A stretch of 51,521 bases of DNA from Thermoguttaceae bacterium. Lineage in GTDB: Bacteria > Planctomycetota > Planctomycetia > Pirellulales > Thermoguttaceae. Under the pieces are notes generated by a model that worked only from the letters and a program-made list of their open reading frames with translations, was not told the DNA's origin and did no database searches. The stretch spans positions 1 through 51,521 of the forward strand of contig JAFSMW010000207.1 in the NCBI GenBank assembly GCA_017447745.1. The letters run 5' to 3'. A program made the position numbers and the translations under genes. Within the stretch, counting starts at the first letter, position 1, and each line of letters begins with the position of its first letter. This document shows positions 39,970 to 49,517 of this stretch, one piece after another.

Positions 39970-40087
39970 GGATTAGGAAATAGGGAATAGGGAATAGTAA
40001 TTCGCCTTCGGCGAATTTGAATACTTCATCCCACTCCCCACTCCCAAAACTGCTCCCTATTCCCTACTCCCTAATCCCTACTCCCTA
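39967..40087 (+). repeat. Paired inverted heptamer arrays between the DUF4912 and ligase genes
   Basis: TAGGGAT, TAGGAAA, TAGGGAA, TAGGGAA, TAGTAAT begin on the DUF4912 stop. The palindromic core attcgccttcggcgaat (39999-40015) follows. The right arm then has CTCCCTA, TTCCCTA, CTCCCTA, ATCCCTA, CTCCCTA and ends 3 bp before the ATG at 40091. The two arms are complementary, so the RNA can fold into one long hairpin. Confidence 0.93.
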
Positions 40088-40090
40088 ACC

Positions 40091-40828
40091 ATGGATTCTT
40101 GCGAACTGTTTATCGATTCCGCTCACCCCGGCATTTGGAACATGTCCTTTGACGAAGCGTTGCTTCGCCGCGCCAAGTCGATTTGCCGATTTTATCAATG
40201 GAACAGCCCCACCGTTTCTTTGGGATACTTTCAGCAGCCGGAACGCAACCCGCTCACCTGTTTAACCGTTCGGAGAACTACTGGCGGCGGAGCTATCGTT
40301 CACGACAACGAACTGACATACAGCATCGTCTTTCCCGCTCATAGCAAGCAGTACGAATGGGGCTCGGATCTGTACGGTATAGTGCATCAATCGCTCATTT
40401 CCGTATTACGGTCTATTGGCGTCGAGGCGAAAACCGCTCTTGACGACCCGCCAACGCGAGAAAAAGACAAACCGTTTTTGTGCTTCGAACGTCGAAGCCG
40501 ATACGACATCGTCCTGACCGATGAAACAGGAAAAGAATATAAAATCACCGGGTCTGCCCAACGAAGAACTCAAGAGGCGGTTTTACAGCACGGAAGCATT
40601 CTTTTAGACAAGTCTTCCGTCTGGACGGAGTTGCTGGGCATTAACGATTTGGTCAAGCTGCCTGAGCCGCTGACAACGGCTCGCCTGATTGAACTTTGGA
40701 CGCCGATTCTGGCAACTGCTCTTGACGTCAATTTCGTTCCGATTGATTATCCTAACGATGTTGACGAAAAATCCGTTGCCGACATTGCCAAAGAAAAATA
40801 CGGCAATCCCGACTGGAAAAGAAAATAG
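40091..40828 (+). CDS. Lipoate-protein ligase/octanoyltransferase family protein
   Basis: 245 residues of the biotin/lipoate A/B ligase fold. Motifs: RRTTGGGAIVHDNELTYS (lipoyl/octanoyl-AMP binding loop), CFERRSRYDI with C131, and KITGSAQRR with the conserved lysine K151, then LQHGSILLD. This places it with LplA/LipM, which attach lipoate or octanoate to the lipoyl domains of 2-oxoacid dehydrogenases and GcvH. C131 is compatible with a LipM-type transferase, but the sequence alone does not separate the two. The ATG follows a heptamer array by 3 bp and has no visible Shine-Dalgarno sequence. Confidence 0.88.
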   Translation: MDSCELFIDSAHPGIWNMSFDEALLRRAKSICRFYQWNSPTVSLGYFQQPERNPLTCLTVRRTTGGGAIVHDNELTYSIVFPAHSKQYEWGSDLYGIVHQSLISVLRSIGVEAKTALDDPPTREKDKPFLCFERRSRYDIVLTDETGKEYKITGSAQRRTQEAVLQHGSILLDKSSVWTELLGINDLVKLPEPLTTARLIELWTPILATALDVNFVPIDYPNDVDEKSVADIAKEKYGNPDWKRK

Positions 40829-40885
40829 CATTTCTTTTTTTCAAACATTGATTGATTATCCTGTTATCGCATATTAAAAAGCGCC

Positions 40886-41656
40886 ATGTCTGAGGAAAAA
40901 GAAAATCACGAACCGATTGATCTGCTGGCCTTCACAGCCCAATTGGAGTCGCTCACAGAAGAAGAACTCAACGACGAGACGATTCTTGATAAATTAAATC
41001 ATGTAACAAATGATTTCAATTATCGCATATTATTTATCGATGCAGTCAATGAGACTAATAAACGTAGAATTAATTTGGCGATGTTTCTGACTCAGTTATT
41101 TGCTCGATACAGCAAGCCGCAGATATTCTTCTTTCTCGGCGCGGCGTTGTTGATTTTAATAATTCAGGGCGTCTGCTCGCTGTTTACGTTAAACGCGACT
41201 GTACATTTTCTTTTGGGGCTGTCAATGGCAATTATAATGATTCTTTTTGCAATCGTAACATTAAATTACGTCATTGCCGCCATGACAGACCTATGGCGCT
41301 TAAAGCGATGTTATTGCACTGCAGGCTATCAGATCACACCAAAAAAAGACGAATCGTCAGAAGGGGTGTTTTCACTCCCCGAACTGATAGCCTACAAAGA
41401 CTACGACGGCATGATCCGCACGCTGCATTTTCCTGAAGATTATAATAAGCGCCTCTCAGAGCCGGTGTTAATACTCTATCTGGACAAAAACGACCCGTAC
41501 AAGGTTACCTTTTTTTCGGACTTGCCAGGATCAATCTCATACGATAGCAATACGCAAACCTATGCCCAGAGTTGGAAAGGAGCGATATACGCGCTTGTTC
41601 CTGTTGCGATGATAATTATGTATGCAATAAGCCTGTATTTAGGCGTTAGACAGTAG
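40886..41656 (+). CDS. Membrane protein of unknown function
   Basis: 256 residues. An acidic N-terminus (about 1-80) precedes two adjacent membrane segments (FFFLGAALLILIIQGVCSLF and FLLGLSMAIIMILFAIVTLN). A soluble region contains LPELIAYKDYDGMIRTLHF and SEPVLILYLDKNDPYKVTFF, and a third hydrophobic segment lies near the end (IYALVPVAMIIMYAISLYLG). The soluble part resembles the DUF3592-type pattern (strand, charged turn, strand), but I do not claim the family. The last residues VRQ and the TAG stop are read from a heptamer array. It lies 57 bp after the ligase gene on the same strand. Confidence 0.75.
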   Translation: MSEEKENHEPIDLLAFTAQLESLTEEELNDETILDKLNHVTNDFNYRILFIDAVNETNKRRINLAMFLTQLFARYSKPQIFFFLGAALLILIIQGVCSLFTLNATVHFLLGLSMAIIMILFAIVTLNYVIAAMTDLWRLKRCYCTAGYQITPKKDESSEGVFSLPELIAYKDYDGMIRTLHFPEDYNKRLSEPVLILYLDKNDPYKVTFFSDLPGSISYDSNTQTYAQSWKGAIYALVPVAMIIMYAISLYLGVRQ

Positions 41657-41787
41657 ACAGTAGACAGTAGCGCGAAGCGCTCCTCTAGAACCGCATAGCG
41701 GTTCAATATTAATAGCCGTGGGTTTTAACCCACGGGGGCAGTCGTTTAGCGCTTGCGAAATTACTAATTACTAATCACTAATTCTCA
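41654..41787 (+). repeat. Composite module: heptamers, two-hairpin element copy 1, heptamers
   Basis: TAGACAG, TAGACAG, TAG start on the stop codon of the membrane protein gene. The two-hairpin element follows: gaaccgcatagcggttc (41688-41704) and ccgtgggttttaacccacgg (41716-41735). Then ATTACTA, ATTACTA, ATCACTA and ATTCTCA reach the slyX stop codon (41785-41787). Confidence 0.9.
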
Positions 41788-41988
41788 ATAGTGCGGCGGC
41801 TTTTCGTCTCGAGGATTAAACGGCTCTCTGGACATATTCTGTAACGCTCGAACCTCGTCAATGAGACGTTTGTTCTGACGTTCCAGCTCAGCAACGCGTT
41901 TGTTGACGTTCACCAATGCATCATTGAGCTGGTCGATATATTCTTCGCACCAGGCGAGACGTTCTTCGAGTTTTGTTATATCTGACAT
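41785..41988 (-). CDS. slyX: SlyX family protein
   Basis: 67 residues. A coiled coil (LEERLAWCEEYIDQLNDALV, AELERQNKRLIDEV) ends in the PPHY tail diagnostic of SlyX; length is normal (about 70). The ATG at 41988 is preferred over an upstream in-frame ATG (42054), because the extra residues (LISTAYCLTS) are a translation of heptamer repeats. SlyX has no established function. Both ends are embedded in repeat modules. Same strand as pgi, which lies upstream of it. Confidence 0.93.
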   Translation of the reverse strand: MSDITKLEERLAWCEEYIDQLNDALVNVNKRVAELERQNKRLIDEVRALQNMSREPFNPRDEKPPHY

Positions 41989-41992
41989 GGAA

Positions 41993-42102
41993 GTTAGGCA
42001 GTAGGCAGTAGAAATTAAGTAGTTAGTTTTGAGTGGTAAGTGGTAAGGACGCAAGCGACATTCCTACTAACCACTTACCACTAACCACTATTCACTAAAC
42101 TA
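41993..42102. repeat. Heptamer module between slyX and pgi
   Basis: Left: ttaggcagtaggcagtag then AGTGGTA twice. The core gacgcaagcgacat (42048-42061) is the same 14 bases as at 30671. Right: AACCACT, TACCACT, AACCACT, ATTCACT, ending on the pgi stop codon (42100-42102). The arms are partly complementary. Confidence 0.88.
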
Positions 42103-43713
42103 CTTGTTCTCTCGGAACCATTCAATCAGCCGATTGGTTGATGCGTCGTGATTCAAGGCGCAGTCCGATTCCAGTTCCGGAAGGATGTTCTTCGCCAGAG
42201 CCTTGCCCAGTTCAACGCCCCATTGATCGTAGGAGTTGACGTTCCAGATAACGCCCTGAACGAAGATTTTGTGTTCGTAAAGAGCGATCAGGCTTCCCAG
42301 CGTCGCGGGCGTGAGTTCTTCGCTGACGATAACATTGCTCGGACGGTTGCCTTCAAAGACTTTATGAGGAACCAGCTCTTCCGCAACGCCTTCCGCTCGA
42401 ACCTGTTCAGCCGTCTTGCCGAACGCGAGAGCTTCCGCCTGAGCGAAAACGTTGGCGATGAGTTTGACATGATGGTCGCCCAGTGGATTGTGACTTTTTG
42501 CGAATGCGATGAAGTCAACCGGGACGAGTTTTGTTCCCTGATGGAGCAGCTGATAGAACGCATGCTGACCGTTCGTGCCGGGTTCGCCCCAGATAATCGG
42601 GCCGGTCTGCCATTGGACTCGTTCGCCCTCGCGAGTAATGTACTTCCCGTTGGATTCCATGTCGCCCTGCTGGAAATAGGCGGCAAATCGGCTCAGATAC
42701 TGATCGTACGGCAGAATCGCGTGACTGGACGCGTTGAAGAAGTTGTTGTACCAAACGCCCAAAACCGCCAAAATCACCGGCAGGTTCTCTTCCAGCGGAG
42801 CGGTTTGGAAATGGTTGTCCATGGCGTGATAACCTTCCAGCATCTGGAAGAAATTCTCCGGACCAATGGCAATCATCAGTGACAAGCCAATCGCGGACGG
42901 CAGCGAGTATCGACCTCCAACCCAGTTCCAGAACGCGAACATGTTCGCCGGGTCGATGCCGAATTCCTCGACTTTCTCTTTGTTGGTCGACAGCGCAACA
43001 AAATGACGCGCCACCGCCGCCTCGTCTTTCAGAGCGTCCAAAAGCCACTTTCGGGCGGAAGCCGCGTTGGTCATGGTTTCCAGAGTCGTAAACGTCTTGC
43101 TGGCGACGATAAACAGCGTTTCTTCAGCGTTGAGGTCGCGAACCGCTTCAGCAAAATGCGTGCCGTCGATATTGGAGACGAACCGAACCGTCAGTTCTCT
43201 GTCCGTATACGGCTTGAGGGCTTCGTACGCCATGACCGGACCGAGATCAGAACCGCCGATGCCGATATTGACGACGTTCTTAATCCGTTTGCCTGTGTAG
43301 CCCTTCCATTCTCCAGAACGAATCTGGTTGGCAAACTCCGCCATGTGATTGAGAACCTCGTTGACGTTGTCCATGACGTTTTTGCCGTCGACAAAAATCG
43401 GCGTATTGGAACGATTGCGAAGCGCAACGTGCAGCACAGCCCGCTTTTCCGTCAGGTTGATTTTCTCGCCGGAGAACATCTTTGTCCGCATGGCTTCAAC
43501 GCCAGCCTCACGAGCAAGGTCAATCAGCGAGGCAAAAATTTCAGCGTTAATCCGGTTTTTGGAAAAGTCGAGCGTCAAGCCGCAGGCAGACTTCCAAAAC
43601 GTTTCAGCACGCGAGGCGTCGGTGGAAAACAGTTCCTTCAAGGTAACGTCTTTATTTTGACTGTATAACGATTCCAGCGTCTTCCAGGCTGGCAGGTCGA
43701 TAGGATTAGGCAT
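42100..43713 (-). CDS. pgi: Glucose-6-phosphate isomerase
   Basis: 537 residues, the normal size. It interconverts glucose-6-phosphate and fructose-6-phosphate in glycolysis and gluconeogenesis. Conserved blocks: [79 protein letters not shown] (active-site glutamate and the histidine of the next helix), and [14 protein letters not shown] near the end. The start [10 protein letters not shown] lacks a strong ribosome site. A promoter is predicted about 100 bp upstream. slyX follows downstream on the same strand. Confidence 0.98.
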   Translation of the reverse strand: MPNPIDLPAWKTLESLYSQNKDVTLKELFSTDASRAETFWKSACGLTLDFSKNRINAEIFASLIDLAREAGVEAMRTKMFSGEKINLTEKRAVLHVALRNRSNTPIFVDGKNVMDNVNEVLNHMAEFANQIRSGEWKGYTGKRIKNVVNIGIGGSDLGPVMAYEALKPYTDRELTVRFVSNIDGTHFAEAVRDLNAEETLFIVASKTFTTLETMTNAASARKWLLDALKDEAAVARHFVALSTNKEKVEEFGIDPANMFAFWNWVGGRYSLPSAIGLSLMIAIGPENFFQMLEGYHAMDNHFQTAPLEENLPVILAVLGVWYNNFFNASSHAILPYDQYLSRFAAYFQQGDMESNGKYITREGERVQWQTGPIIWGEPGTNGQHAFYQLLHQGTKLVPVDFIAFAKSHNPLGDHHVKLIANVFAQAEALAFGKTAEQVRAEGVAEELVPHKVFEGNRPSNVIVSEELTPATLGSLIALYEHKIFVQGVIWNVNSYDQWGVELGKALAKNILPELESDCALNHDASTNRLIEWFRENK

Positions 43714-44594
43714 GGTTCTATGAAAATGAATTGTTCAAGGGAAACAACTGCAAGTCGTTCGCTTGGAAAAACAAACGACCTAAATTTAACCAAATAAACT
43801 TTATATGTAAATATACATTATATATCCGAGACGTCAAGGACAGGCGCAAGAATTTACGCTAAATGGGGGTGCGTTCAAAAATGAGGGCATGAAATCATGA
43901 AAAAGGAAAGAGAAAGCAGAAACCGCAGACTACTCGCAGAATACGCAGACGGGCGGGGAATGTGACGACGCTAACAACGTTAGCTACGCCATGATTCCCG
44001 TCCGATTTAATATTTAATTATAAATATGGTTCATCCAACAATTGGGCGCCTGAAAGCTAAAAAAGGTTAATTTTGGGTCGATTTAGGTTCCACACGGAAA
44101 ACATGGATGAGACAGATTCGCACCGATTGTTTAACTTTTGTTCTGAAGTCATTCTTATTATTCAAAGGTTTATTATACTGAGAATAATATCAAAAATAAT
44201 GAACTTAAATCAACCAATCGGTGAAAATCCGTTTAATCCGTTAAATCCGTGAACGGACTGACCTGCACAAACTCTAGGCGCCAACTTACCGGAAGAGGCA
44301 TTAAATAAGCGTTATGTTGATCACAGGATGATTCAAGTTTTCTTGTGGTCAACTGAACGCTGTCCACAAAATACTGGCGGCGTCCGACTCCGCCGCCCCG
44401 GCAAAAATCCACTATTTCCTCATATTTTTTCTCTTTTGGTAGAAATTTTCCTCTTCAGCGCTTAAAAATCCTAAAATCTATTGTATAATATATAGTATAT
44501 TAGCATAAACCCATTTCCTGTCAGTGTGGAATTGACGAAAATGGCGAATAAATAATCCAATTATCCCGAGTTTACTCAATACTGGAGTAGAATC
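43714..44594. other. 881-bp intergenic region between pgi and the POMP/PEP-CTERM gene
   Basis: No gene: the longest frames are short and lack ribosome sites. It contains a cagaaaccgcagac-tactcgcagaatacgcagac stretch (43918-43951) and a short-period repeat gtttaatccgttaaatccgt (44230-44249), both of the kind found in non-coding DNA. A TATAAT at 44484-44489 may be the -10 box for the downstream gene, but no convincing -35 box was found. Confidence 0.65.
43810..43837 (-). promoter_or_regulatory. Predicted pgi promoter
   Basis: Minus strand TTGACG (43837-43832), 16-bp spacer, TATATT (43815-43810), about 100 bp before the pgi ATG at 43713. Confidence 0.5.
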
Positions 44595-47500
44595 ATGGTT
44601 AAAACCTCAATCCGTTCGATCCTTTCCCCCTTAACCCGCAGCAGGATTCTCTTTTCCGTTCTGGCGGTTTTAGCGTTTGGAGTCGTTGTCACCGCTCAAA
44701 CGGTCGTTCGCACCAACGGCGGGACACAAACCGCAACCGGTACAGACGTTTCAACGGTTCAACAAGCTGACGGCTACGCTTCTGGCGACGTTATCAGCGT
44801 TTCTGGGACGTCTGCAACCAGCATCGCGCCTTTTAGCGCTTCCGTGAGAGTTGAAGGTTCGTATACGGTTGACAACTTTACAGTTCAATCGGCAACAAGC
44901 GACAAGCAGTATATCGGCGCTCTTCCTAATTCCCGAAACTATGTACTAAAACTGTCAAACAAAAATTATAACTTGACATTCAAAAATGTCGAATTCCAGA
45001 ACAATGACATTCCCCAAGACACTGCCGGCATCTTTTTAATCATGGATCAAGCTACATCCACGTTAACGTTGAACCTGGACAACGCTTCTTTTACAAAATT
45101 CAAAGGATCGAAGGACGGCAATTATGGCGGGATTATTAATTCCTCTGGAGATTTAACGATCAATGGTACAAATACCGTTTCTTTCTATGGAAATGGAACC
45201 GGGTCGGGCGGCGCAATTTTTGCTAGCAAAGCGGTAACGATCAATTGCGATGAGATGATTTTTGACAACAACGCCTGCAACAACTCTGGGGCGATTCGCA
45301 ACAGCGGCGCATTGAATATTACAGGGTCAAAGGTTACGTTTAGTAACAACTCAGCGCGGAACAACGGCGGAAGCATTTATTCCACCAGTACGATCACGAT
45401 GACAGGAAGCGGAGACAACTCCGTCTTGACGTTTACCGGCAACACCGCAGCTAACGAAGGCGGCGTAATTTATGCTACAGGAACTGGAATTGATCTTGAT
45501 TTCGACACAATCAATTTTAGCAATAATCAAGCTACAAATTTTGGAGGCGCAATCCGATTTAATAATACAAATACAAACTACAAAGCAACGATTACAGGCG
45601 AAACGGTTACTTTTGACAACAACTCTGCCTTAAACAAAAACGGCGGCGCAATCCACACGAACGCATCGGTCGTGTTGAAAGGGAAGTCAGAAAACTCTGT
45701 ATTTACCCTTAGTAACAACACGGCTCCCAATGGCAACTCCGGCTTTATTGTTGCTGTCGGATCGGTAGAAATTTCGACTGGTTCGTTTATCTTCCAAAAC
45801 AACTCTGCTGGTGGAATCGCCGGCGCGATTGAAGCCCGAAAAGGAATTACGTTCTCCGGCGACAATACCTCTGCAACGTTTACCGGCAATACTGCTGGTA
45901 CAGATGGAATTGATCTTTATTTGTCAAACGCCAATTCCGTTTTGACGTTCCAGGACAGCGGAACGTATTATTTCGACGGCGGCATCTTTCTGGCTGACGA
46001 AACTCAGAGTACGGTCATTGACAAAGCTCAGGTTACGATTGCCGGACGTACAGACGTTACAAACAATAACTATCAGCTTCAGACCGTTAATATTTCCAAC
46101 GGCGGCAAGCTGACGGCGAATTTGGACTATATTGATTCACTTACAGGAACGATAAACGTTGGAACAGACGAATCGGAAGGAACGCTGGAATTCGGAGTCG
46201 GCGAAGGATTATCTCAAACGCTGCCGCTGTCTGATACATTCGGCGTCTCCTTCGCGGATAAAAGCGTATTATCCAAATCCGGCGCTGGCGTCTTGAAGCT
46301 GCCCGGCGATTTTACGTATAACGGCAAGACTAACATTTCCGACGGTACTTTAGAGATTTCCAACGATTTCACCCCAAGTGTTCTAACCGGCTCTGGAACC
46401 CTGAATCTGACTGGCGCAGGCAAGTTCTTTGACAGCGGCGACGCATCCGGGTTTACGGGAACGGTTCAAGCCTTTGACGACGGCATTTCCGCCAATTCCC
46501 GCATTAATCTCGCCGGGAATAACGGAACAGAGTCTACGAACATTGACCTGTCGAACGCCACGGTAGAATTGAACGGCAATCCTTCCGGCAAATATTCGGA
46601 ATTGGCGTTTTATAAAGGTTCGTCCAGCTTGAGCATCGGAACGTTAAACGGCAACAAGTACGGCAGAATTCTTAACGTCGACAGTTCAACTTCCGCAGCA
46701 TACAATGATTTAATCGTCAGCGAAGGAACGTACGCCGGGGAAATCGGTCGAAACGAAAACACTTACAAATACGTTAACAATATCAATTTGATTAAAGTCG
46801 GCGACGGTACGTTCACGTTCAGCGGCTTGCCGTATTACTTCGGCGAAACCAACATTGAAGACGGCGTTCTCAAGTTCGTAAACGACAACGCATCCGCCAA
46901 TAAAAATTTCACAAGTTCTTCAGCGTTAAAAGGTTCTGGAACGTTTGAAATTGTCGGAAACACGAACAACTGGGTTGTTTTTGCTCTCAATGCCGACGCC
47001 AGCTCTCCGCAGGAATTCTCCGGCTTGCTGGACGTGTCTGGATATATGGTATTCAGTAAAGATACTAATTTGGGAAATGCAACGCTTCATGTTGGCGCTA
47101 ACTCGATAACCAGCATGCACGGAAGCGGCATGAAAAATCTGACTGTCAATGAACTCAATACAGAAGCCGGTTCCAAGGTCAGAATCAGTCACGCCAGCCC
47201 CGGCGAGGGTAACTTTGCAACGCTTACCGTTGGTTCAGGAACCGTCAACGGAGATTTGGGAGAAATCGCCAATAACGCATGGTATAATTGGGTCAAGCTG
47301 AATAAGGTTAGCGACGGCTCAGACGATGGCGGAACGTTGACTCTTGCTGGCGCGTTCCTGTACATCGGCGAAACAACGATTTCCGGCGGTACGCTCCAAC
47401 TGACCGGAAACGCGGTTTCCGCCAACTCCAAAATGACCGTCGGCGATAACGGAACGCTGGAATACAACGTTGCTGAAGATCAAACGAAAAAGCTGACGAT

Positions 47501-48131
47501 TTCAGAACAAAACGCGATTGCCAGCGCCGGACAGATTTTTAAGACCGGCAACGGTACGCTGCAGTTTGACGCTGCCGAGAATTCAATCGACGCGAAATCC
47601 CTGACCTTGTCCGAAGGACGTCTGGATTTCAAAGGATATATGGTAGGCGACATTACCGTGAATAAAGGAGTGTTCTCGCCGGGGAACTCCGTCGGAACGG
47701 CGAACGTAACAGGCAACGTCGTTATTACGGACGACGGCACGGCTTTGTTTGAATTCTCGTCCTTTGACGAACGTCTGTTTGACGTGTTGGAAATTGTCAA
47801 CGGTACGACAGAAAACGCATTTACCGCTGGCGCGTCCACGATTCAGTTGTTATTTGAAAACGAAGACGCAGTGGACTGGGCGGCGGCTTTAGTAGACAAT
47901 CCTGACGGATATCAGCTTGTTTCCGACGAAGGATTTGCAACTCTTGGCAACCTGTCGTCATGGCTGGATAATTATACCAACCTGTTTGGTCTGGAAGGCA
48001 GAGCGGACGGTTTGTATCTCGTCGCGGCGGCTGCTCCCGAACCCGGCTCCGGCGTTCCGGAACCGTCAACATGGGCGCTGCTGTTACTCGGCGCCGCTGG
48101 TCTGCTGTATTGGCGGAAAAGAAAGAATTGA
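44595..48131 (+). CDS. POMP-repeat/autotransporter-type surface protein with a PEP-CTERM anchor
   Basis: 1178 residues. A signal peptide (about 1-35, ending VTAQ) is followed by chlamydial-POMP-like repeats at about 100-450, with GGAI and FxxN spacing (SGNTAANEGG-like, NNQATNFGGAI, NNSALNKNGGAI). Then autotransporter-type beta-strand repeats follow (GDGTFTFSG, FGETNIEDGVLKF, GETTISGGTLQL). A passenger-associated segment (VNKGVFSPGNSVGTANVTG) precedes the sorting signal: VPEPSTW from residue 1154, a hydrophobic helix, and RKRKN. PEP-CTERM proteins are processed by an exosortase/archaeosortase, none of which is encoded here. Likely an envelope-anchored beta-helix, related in style to the adhesin at 1-2712. 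TGGAG lies 8 bp before the ATG. Confidence 0.93.
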   Translation: MVKTSIRSILSPLTRSRILFSVLAVLAFGVVVTAQTVVRTNGGTQTATGTDVSTVQQADGYASGDVISVSGTSATSIAPFSASVRVEGSYTVDNFTVQSATSDKQYIGALPNSRNYVLKLSNKNYNLTFKNVEFQNNDIPQDTAGIFLIMDQATSTLTLNLDNASFTKFKGSKDGNYGGIINSSGDLTINGTNTVSFYGNGTGSGGAIFASKAVTINCDEMIFDNNACNNSGAIRNSGALNITGSKVTFSNNSARNNGGSIYSTSTITMTGSGDNSVLTFTGNTAANEGGVIYATGTGIDLDFDTINFSNNQATNFGGAIRFNNTNTNYKATITGETVTFDNNSALNKNGGAIHTNASVVLKGKSENSVFTLSNNTAPNGNSGFIVAVGSVEISTGSFIFQNNSAGGIAGAIEARKGITFSGDNTSATFTGNTAGTDGIDLYLSNANSVLTFQDSGTYYFDGGIFLADETQSTVIDKAQVTIAGRTDVTNNNYQLQTVNISNGGKLTANLDYIDSLTGTINVGTDESEGTLEFGVGEGLSQTLPLSDTFGVSFADKSVLSKSGAGVLKLPGDFTYNGKTNISDGTLEISNDFTPSVLTGSGTLNLTGAGKFFDSGDASGFTGTVQAFDDGISANSRINLAGNNGTESTNIDLSNATVELNGNPSGKYSELAFYKGSSSLSIGTLNGNKYGRILNVDSSTSAAYNDLIVSEGTYAGEIGRNENTYKYVNNINLIKVGDGTFTFSGLPYYFGETNIEDGVLKFVNDNASANKNFTSSSALKGSGTFEIVGNTNNWVVFALNADASSPQEFSGLLDVSGYMVFSKDTNLGNATLHVGANSITSMHGSGMKNLTVNELNTEAGSKVRISHASPGEGNFATLTVGSGTVNGDLGEIANNAWYNWVKLNKVSDGSDDGGTLTLAGAFLYIGETTISGGTLQLTGNAVSANSKMTVGDNGTLEYNVAEDQTKKLTISEQNAIASAGQIFKTGNGTLQFDAAENSIDAKSLTLSEGRLDFKGYMVGDITVNKGVFSPGNSVGTANVTGNVVITDDGTALFEFSSFDERLFDVLEIVNGTTENAFTAGASTIQLLFENEDAVDWAAALVDNPDGYQLVSDEGFATLGNLSSWLDNYTNLFGLEGRADGLYLVAAAAPEPGSGVPEPSTWALLLLGAAGLLYWRKRKN

Positions 48132-48174
48132 AAGGCGGTAACGGAATAAGCGAAGCGAATGAAGTTACGCTTCC
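48129..48174 (+). repeat. 46-bp repeat copy in non-coding DNA
   Basis: tgaaaggcggtaacgga ... agttacgcttcc with the same internal spacing as at 22343-22388. It overlaps the stop of the surface-protein gene. Confidence 0.75.
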
Positions 48175-48178
48175 GCTA

Positions 48179-48226
48179 GAACCGCGCCGCGGTTCAATAT
48201 CAATAGTCGTGGGTTTTACCCCACGG
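48179..48226 (+). repeat. Two-hairpin element, copy 2
   Basis: gaaccgcgccgcggttc, a short A/T spacer, then tcgtgggttttaccccacgg. Same order, spacing and orientation as the copies at 41688 and 51400. Confidence 0.88.
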
Positions 48227-48264
48227 AAGGAGTGAGGCGTTAAGGAATTTGTAACGTATTTGAG

Positions 48265-48305
48265 TGCGAGAGGGAAGCGAAGCGGAACTCTCGCATTTTC
48301 TTTTA
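48265..48305 (+). terminator. Probable intrinsic terminator before the NPCBM gene
   Basis: tgcgagag (48265-48272) pairs with ctctcgca (48288-48295), followed by ttttctttta. Likely ends transcription of the surface-protein gene. It lies inside a longer in-frame ORF that starts at 48264, which argues for the later start at 48414. Confidence 0.6.
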
Positions 48306-48413
48306 CACTTTAACGCCACAGGTTATAGACGACAGTTTGCTCAATGCCATACGCAATGTCGAATTCCGCATTCCCCCTCCCCCCTTGCGAATCGTTCGAT
48401 AATTAATACAATT

Positions 48414-49493
48414 ATGTATATGAGGAGAATAATCTTACTGTTGACGTTTGCGAGTCTGGCGTTGTTCGGCGTCGGCGCTCCGACGCAGGCACAGTCCTTT
48501 AGCCGTCAGGTTCCGCACTTGGTCGTTCTGGACGATGGGAGCGTTATACCCTGCGCTGTAACCAGCTTAACAAGAGAGAATGTCCAGCTGACGCGTCTGT
48601 CCAAGCCGGAAAAGATGACGATTCCCTATTCCTCGTTGTCGGGAATCGTATTCTCTCGACCCGTTCCGGATGAAACGGAAGCCGTTCTGGTGCGGAATCT
48701 TCAGAAAGACAGTCCAACCGACTTGATAATTGACGCTGCTGGAAAAAGCCATTCCGGCTATTTTGAGGGTTTGGACGGATTCGTATTAAAATACTATTCT
48801 ACTATGCATGGCGATCAGACGTTTCCCGTTGTACAAACCAGAGCGCTGATTATTAATAAAAAAGTAGTCTTTATCAATCATCATCGTTGGGTCTTTACGA
48901 CTCAAGACGGCGCGATTTTTTATGCGAGTTCGATGAAAACGGAAAACGGCGTTGTTACAGTCTGGTTCCCGTGGAGCGAAACTGTGTACGAGTTTGACGA
49001 GTCGGAAATTGTAACAGCGCTTCCTCCGGTTAACGGCGAATGGCTGGACGAACTTGTTCCGGCGCAGATGACACAGATTCCGTTTTGGTCTGCTCCGTCG
49101 CAGTCGTATCGCGTCAACGCAGACGTCAACGGCGGACGGCTTCGCGCCAATACAGGTCAATATTATCTGCACGGGTTCGGCGTTTCCGCGTCGTCCCGAC
49201 TGACGTTTAGAATCAACGAAATCCTCAGTTCAACCGCGAACTCTCATCTGACCGGGTATGTCGCTCGACCGTACGGAGTCAAAACCGGGTCTGTGCGGTT
49301 TCGCGTTTTTACCGACGGCACGCTGGCGGGAACGTGGACGCTGTCGGCGTCGGATCCTCCAGTTAAAATTGACGTCCCCTTAAACGGCAAAAAACGCCTT
49401 GATTTGGTTGTCGATTTCGCCGACGATTCCCCGGTTGACGATCGCGCCATCTGGGGAGAGATGAGGGTTGAGGCAGTAGGCAGTAGGCAGTAG
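48414..49493 (+). CDS. Exported protein with a C-terminal NPCBM-like domain
   Basis: 359 residues from ATG 48414 (a second ATG at 48420 is equally possible; neither has a clear ribosome site). The signal peptide (RRIILLLTFASLALFGVGAP, ending AQAQ) starts here; an upstream in-frame ATG at 48264 would read through a terminator. Residues about 30-210 are beta-rich and repeat a short pattern (LDDGSVIPCAVTSL, TTQDGAIFYASS), seen in planctomycete proteins of unknown function. Residues about 222-355 match NPCBM carbohydrate-binding modules (YLHGFGVSASSRLTF, GSVRFRVFTDG). The final residues AVGSRQ and the stop are encoded by a heptamer array, so the native end may have been extended. Confidence 0.83.
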   Translation: MYMRRIILLLTFASLALFGVGAPTQAQSFSRQVPHLVVLDDGSVIPCAVTSLTRENVQLTRLSKPEKMTIPYSSLSGIVFSRPVPDETEAVLVRNLQKDSPTDLIIDAAGKSHSGYFEGLDGFVLKYYSTMHGDQTFPVVQTRALIINKKVVFINHHRWVFTTQDGAIFYASSMKTENGVVTVWFPWSETVYEFDESEIVTALPPVNGEWLDELVPAQMTQIPFWSAPSQSYRVNADVNGGRLRANTGQYYLHGFGVSASSRLTFRINEILSSTANSHLTGYVARPYGVKTGSVRFRVFTDGTLAGTWTLSASDPPVKIDVPLNGKKRLDLVVDFADDSPVDDRAIWGEMRVEAVGSRQ

Positions 49494-49500
49494 GCAATAA
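49470..49500 (+). repeat. Heptamer array at the end of the NPCBM gene
   Basis: Units CAGTAGG three times then CAATAAT. It encodes the last six residues and supplies the TAG stop (49491-49493). The next ATG (49518) follows after an A/T-rich gap. Confidence 0.92.
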
Positions 49501-49517
49501 TTAGAAATTGAATTATC

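Noticed and set aside
48264-48413. 50-residue N-terminal extension of the NPCBM protein
   Set aside because: It reads through an intrinsic-terminator-like hairpin and precedes a clear signal peptide at 48414.
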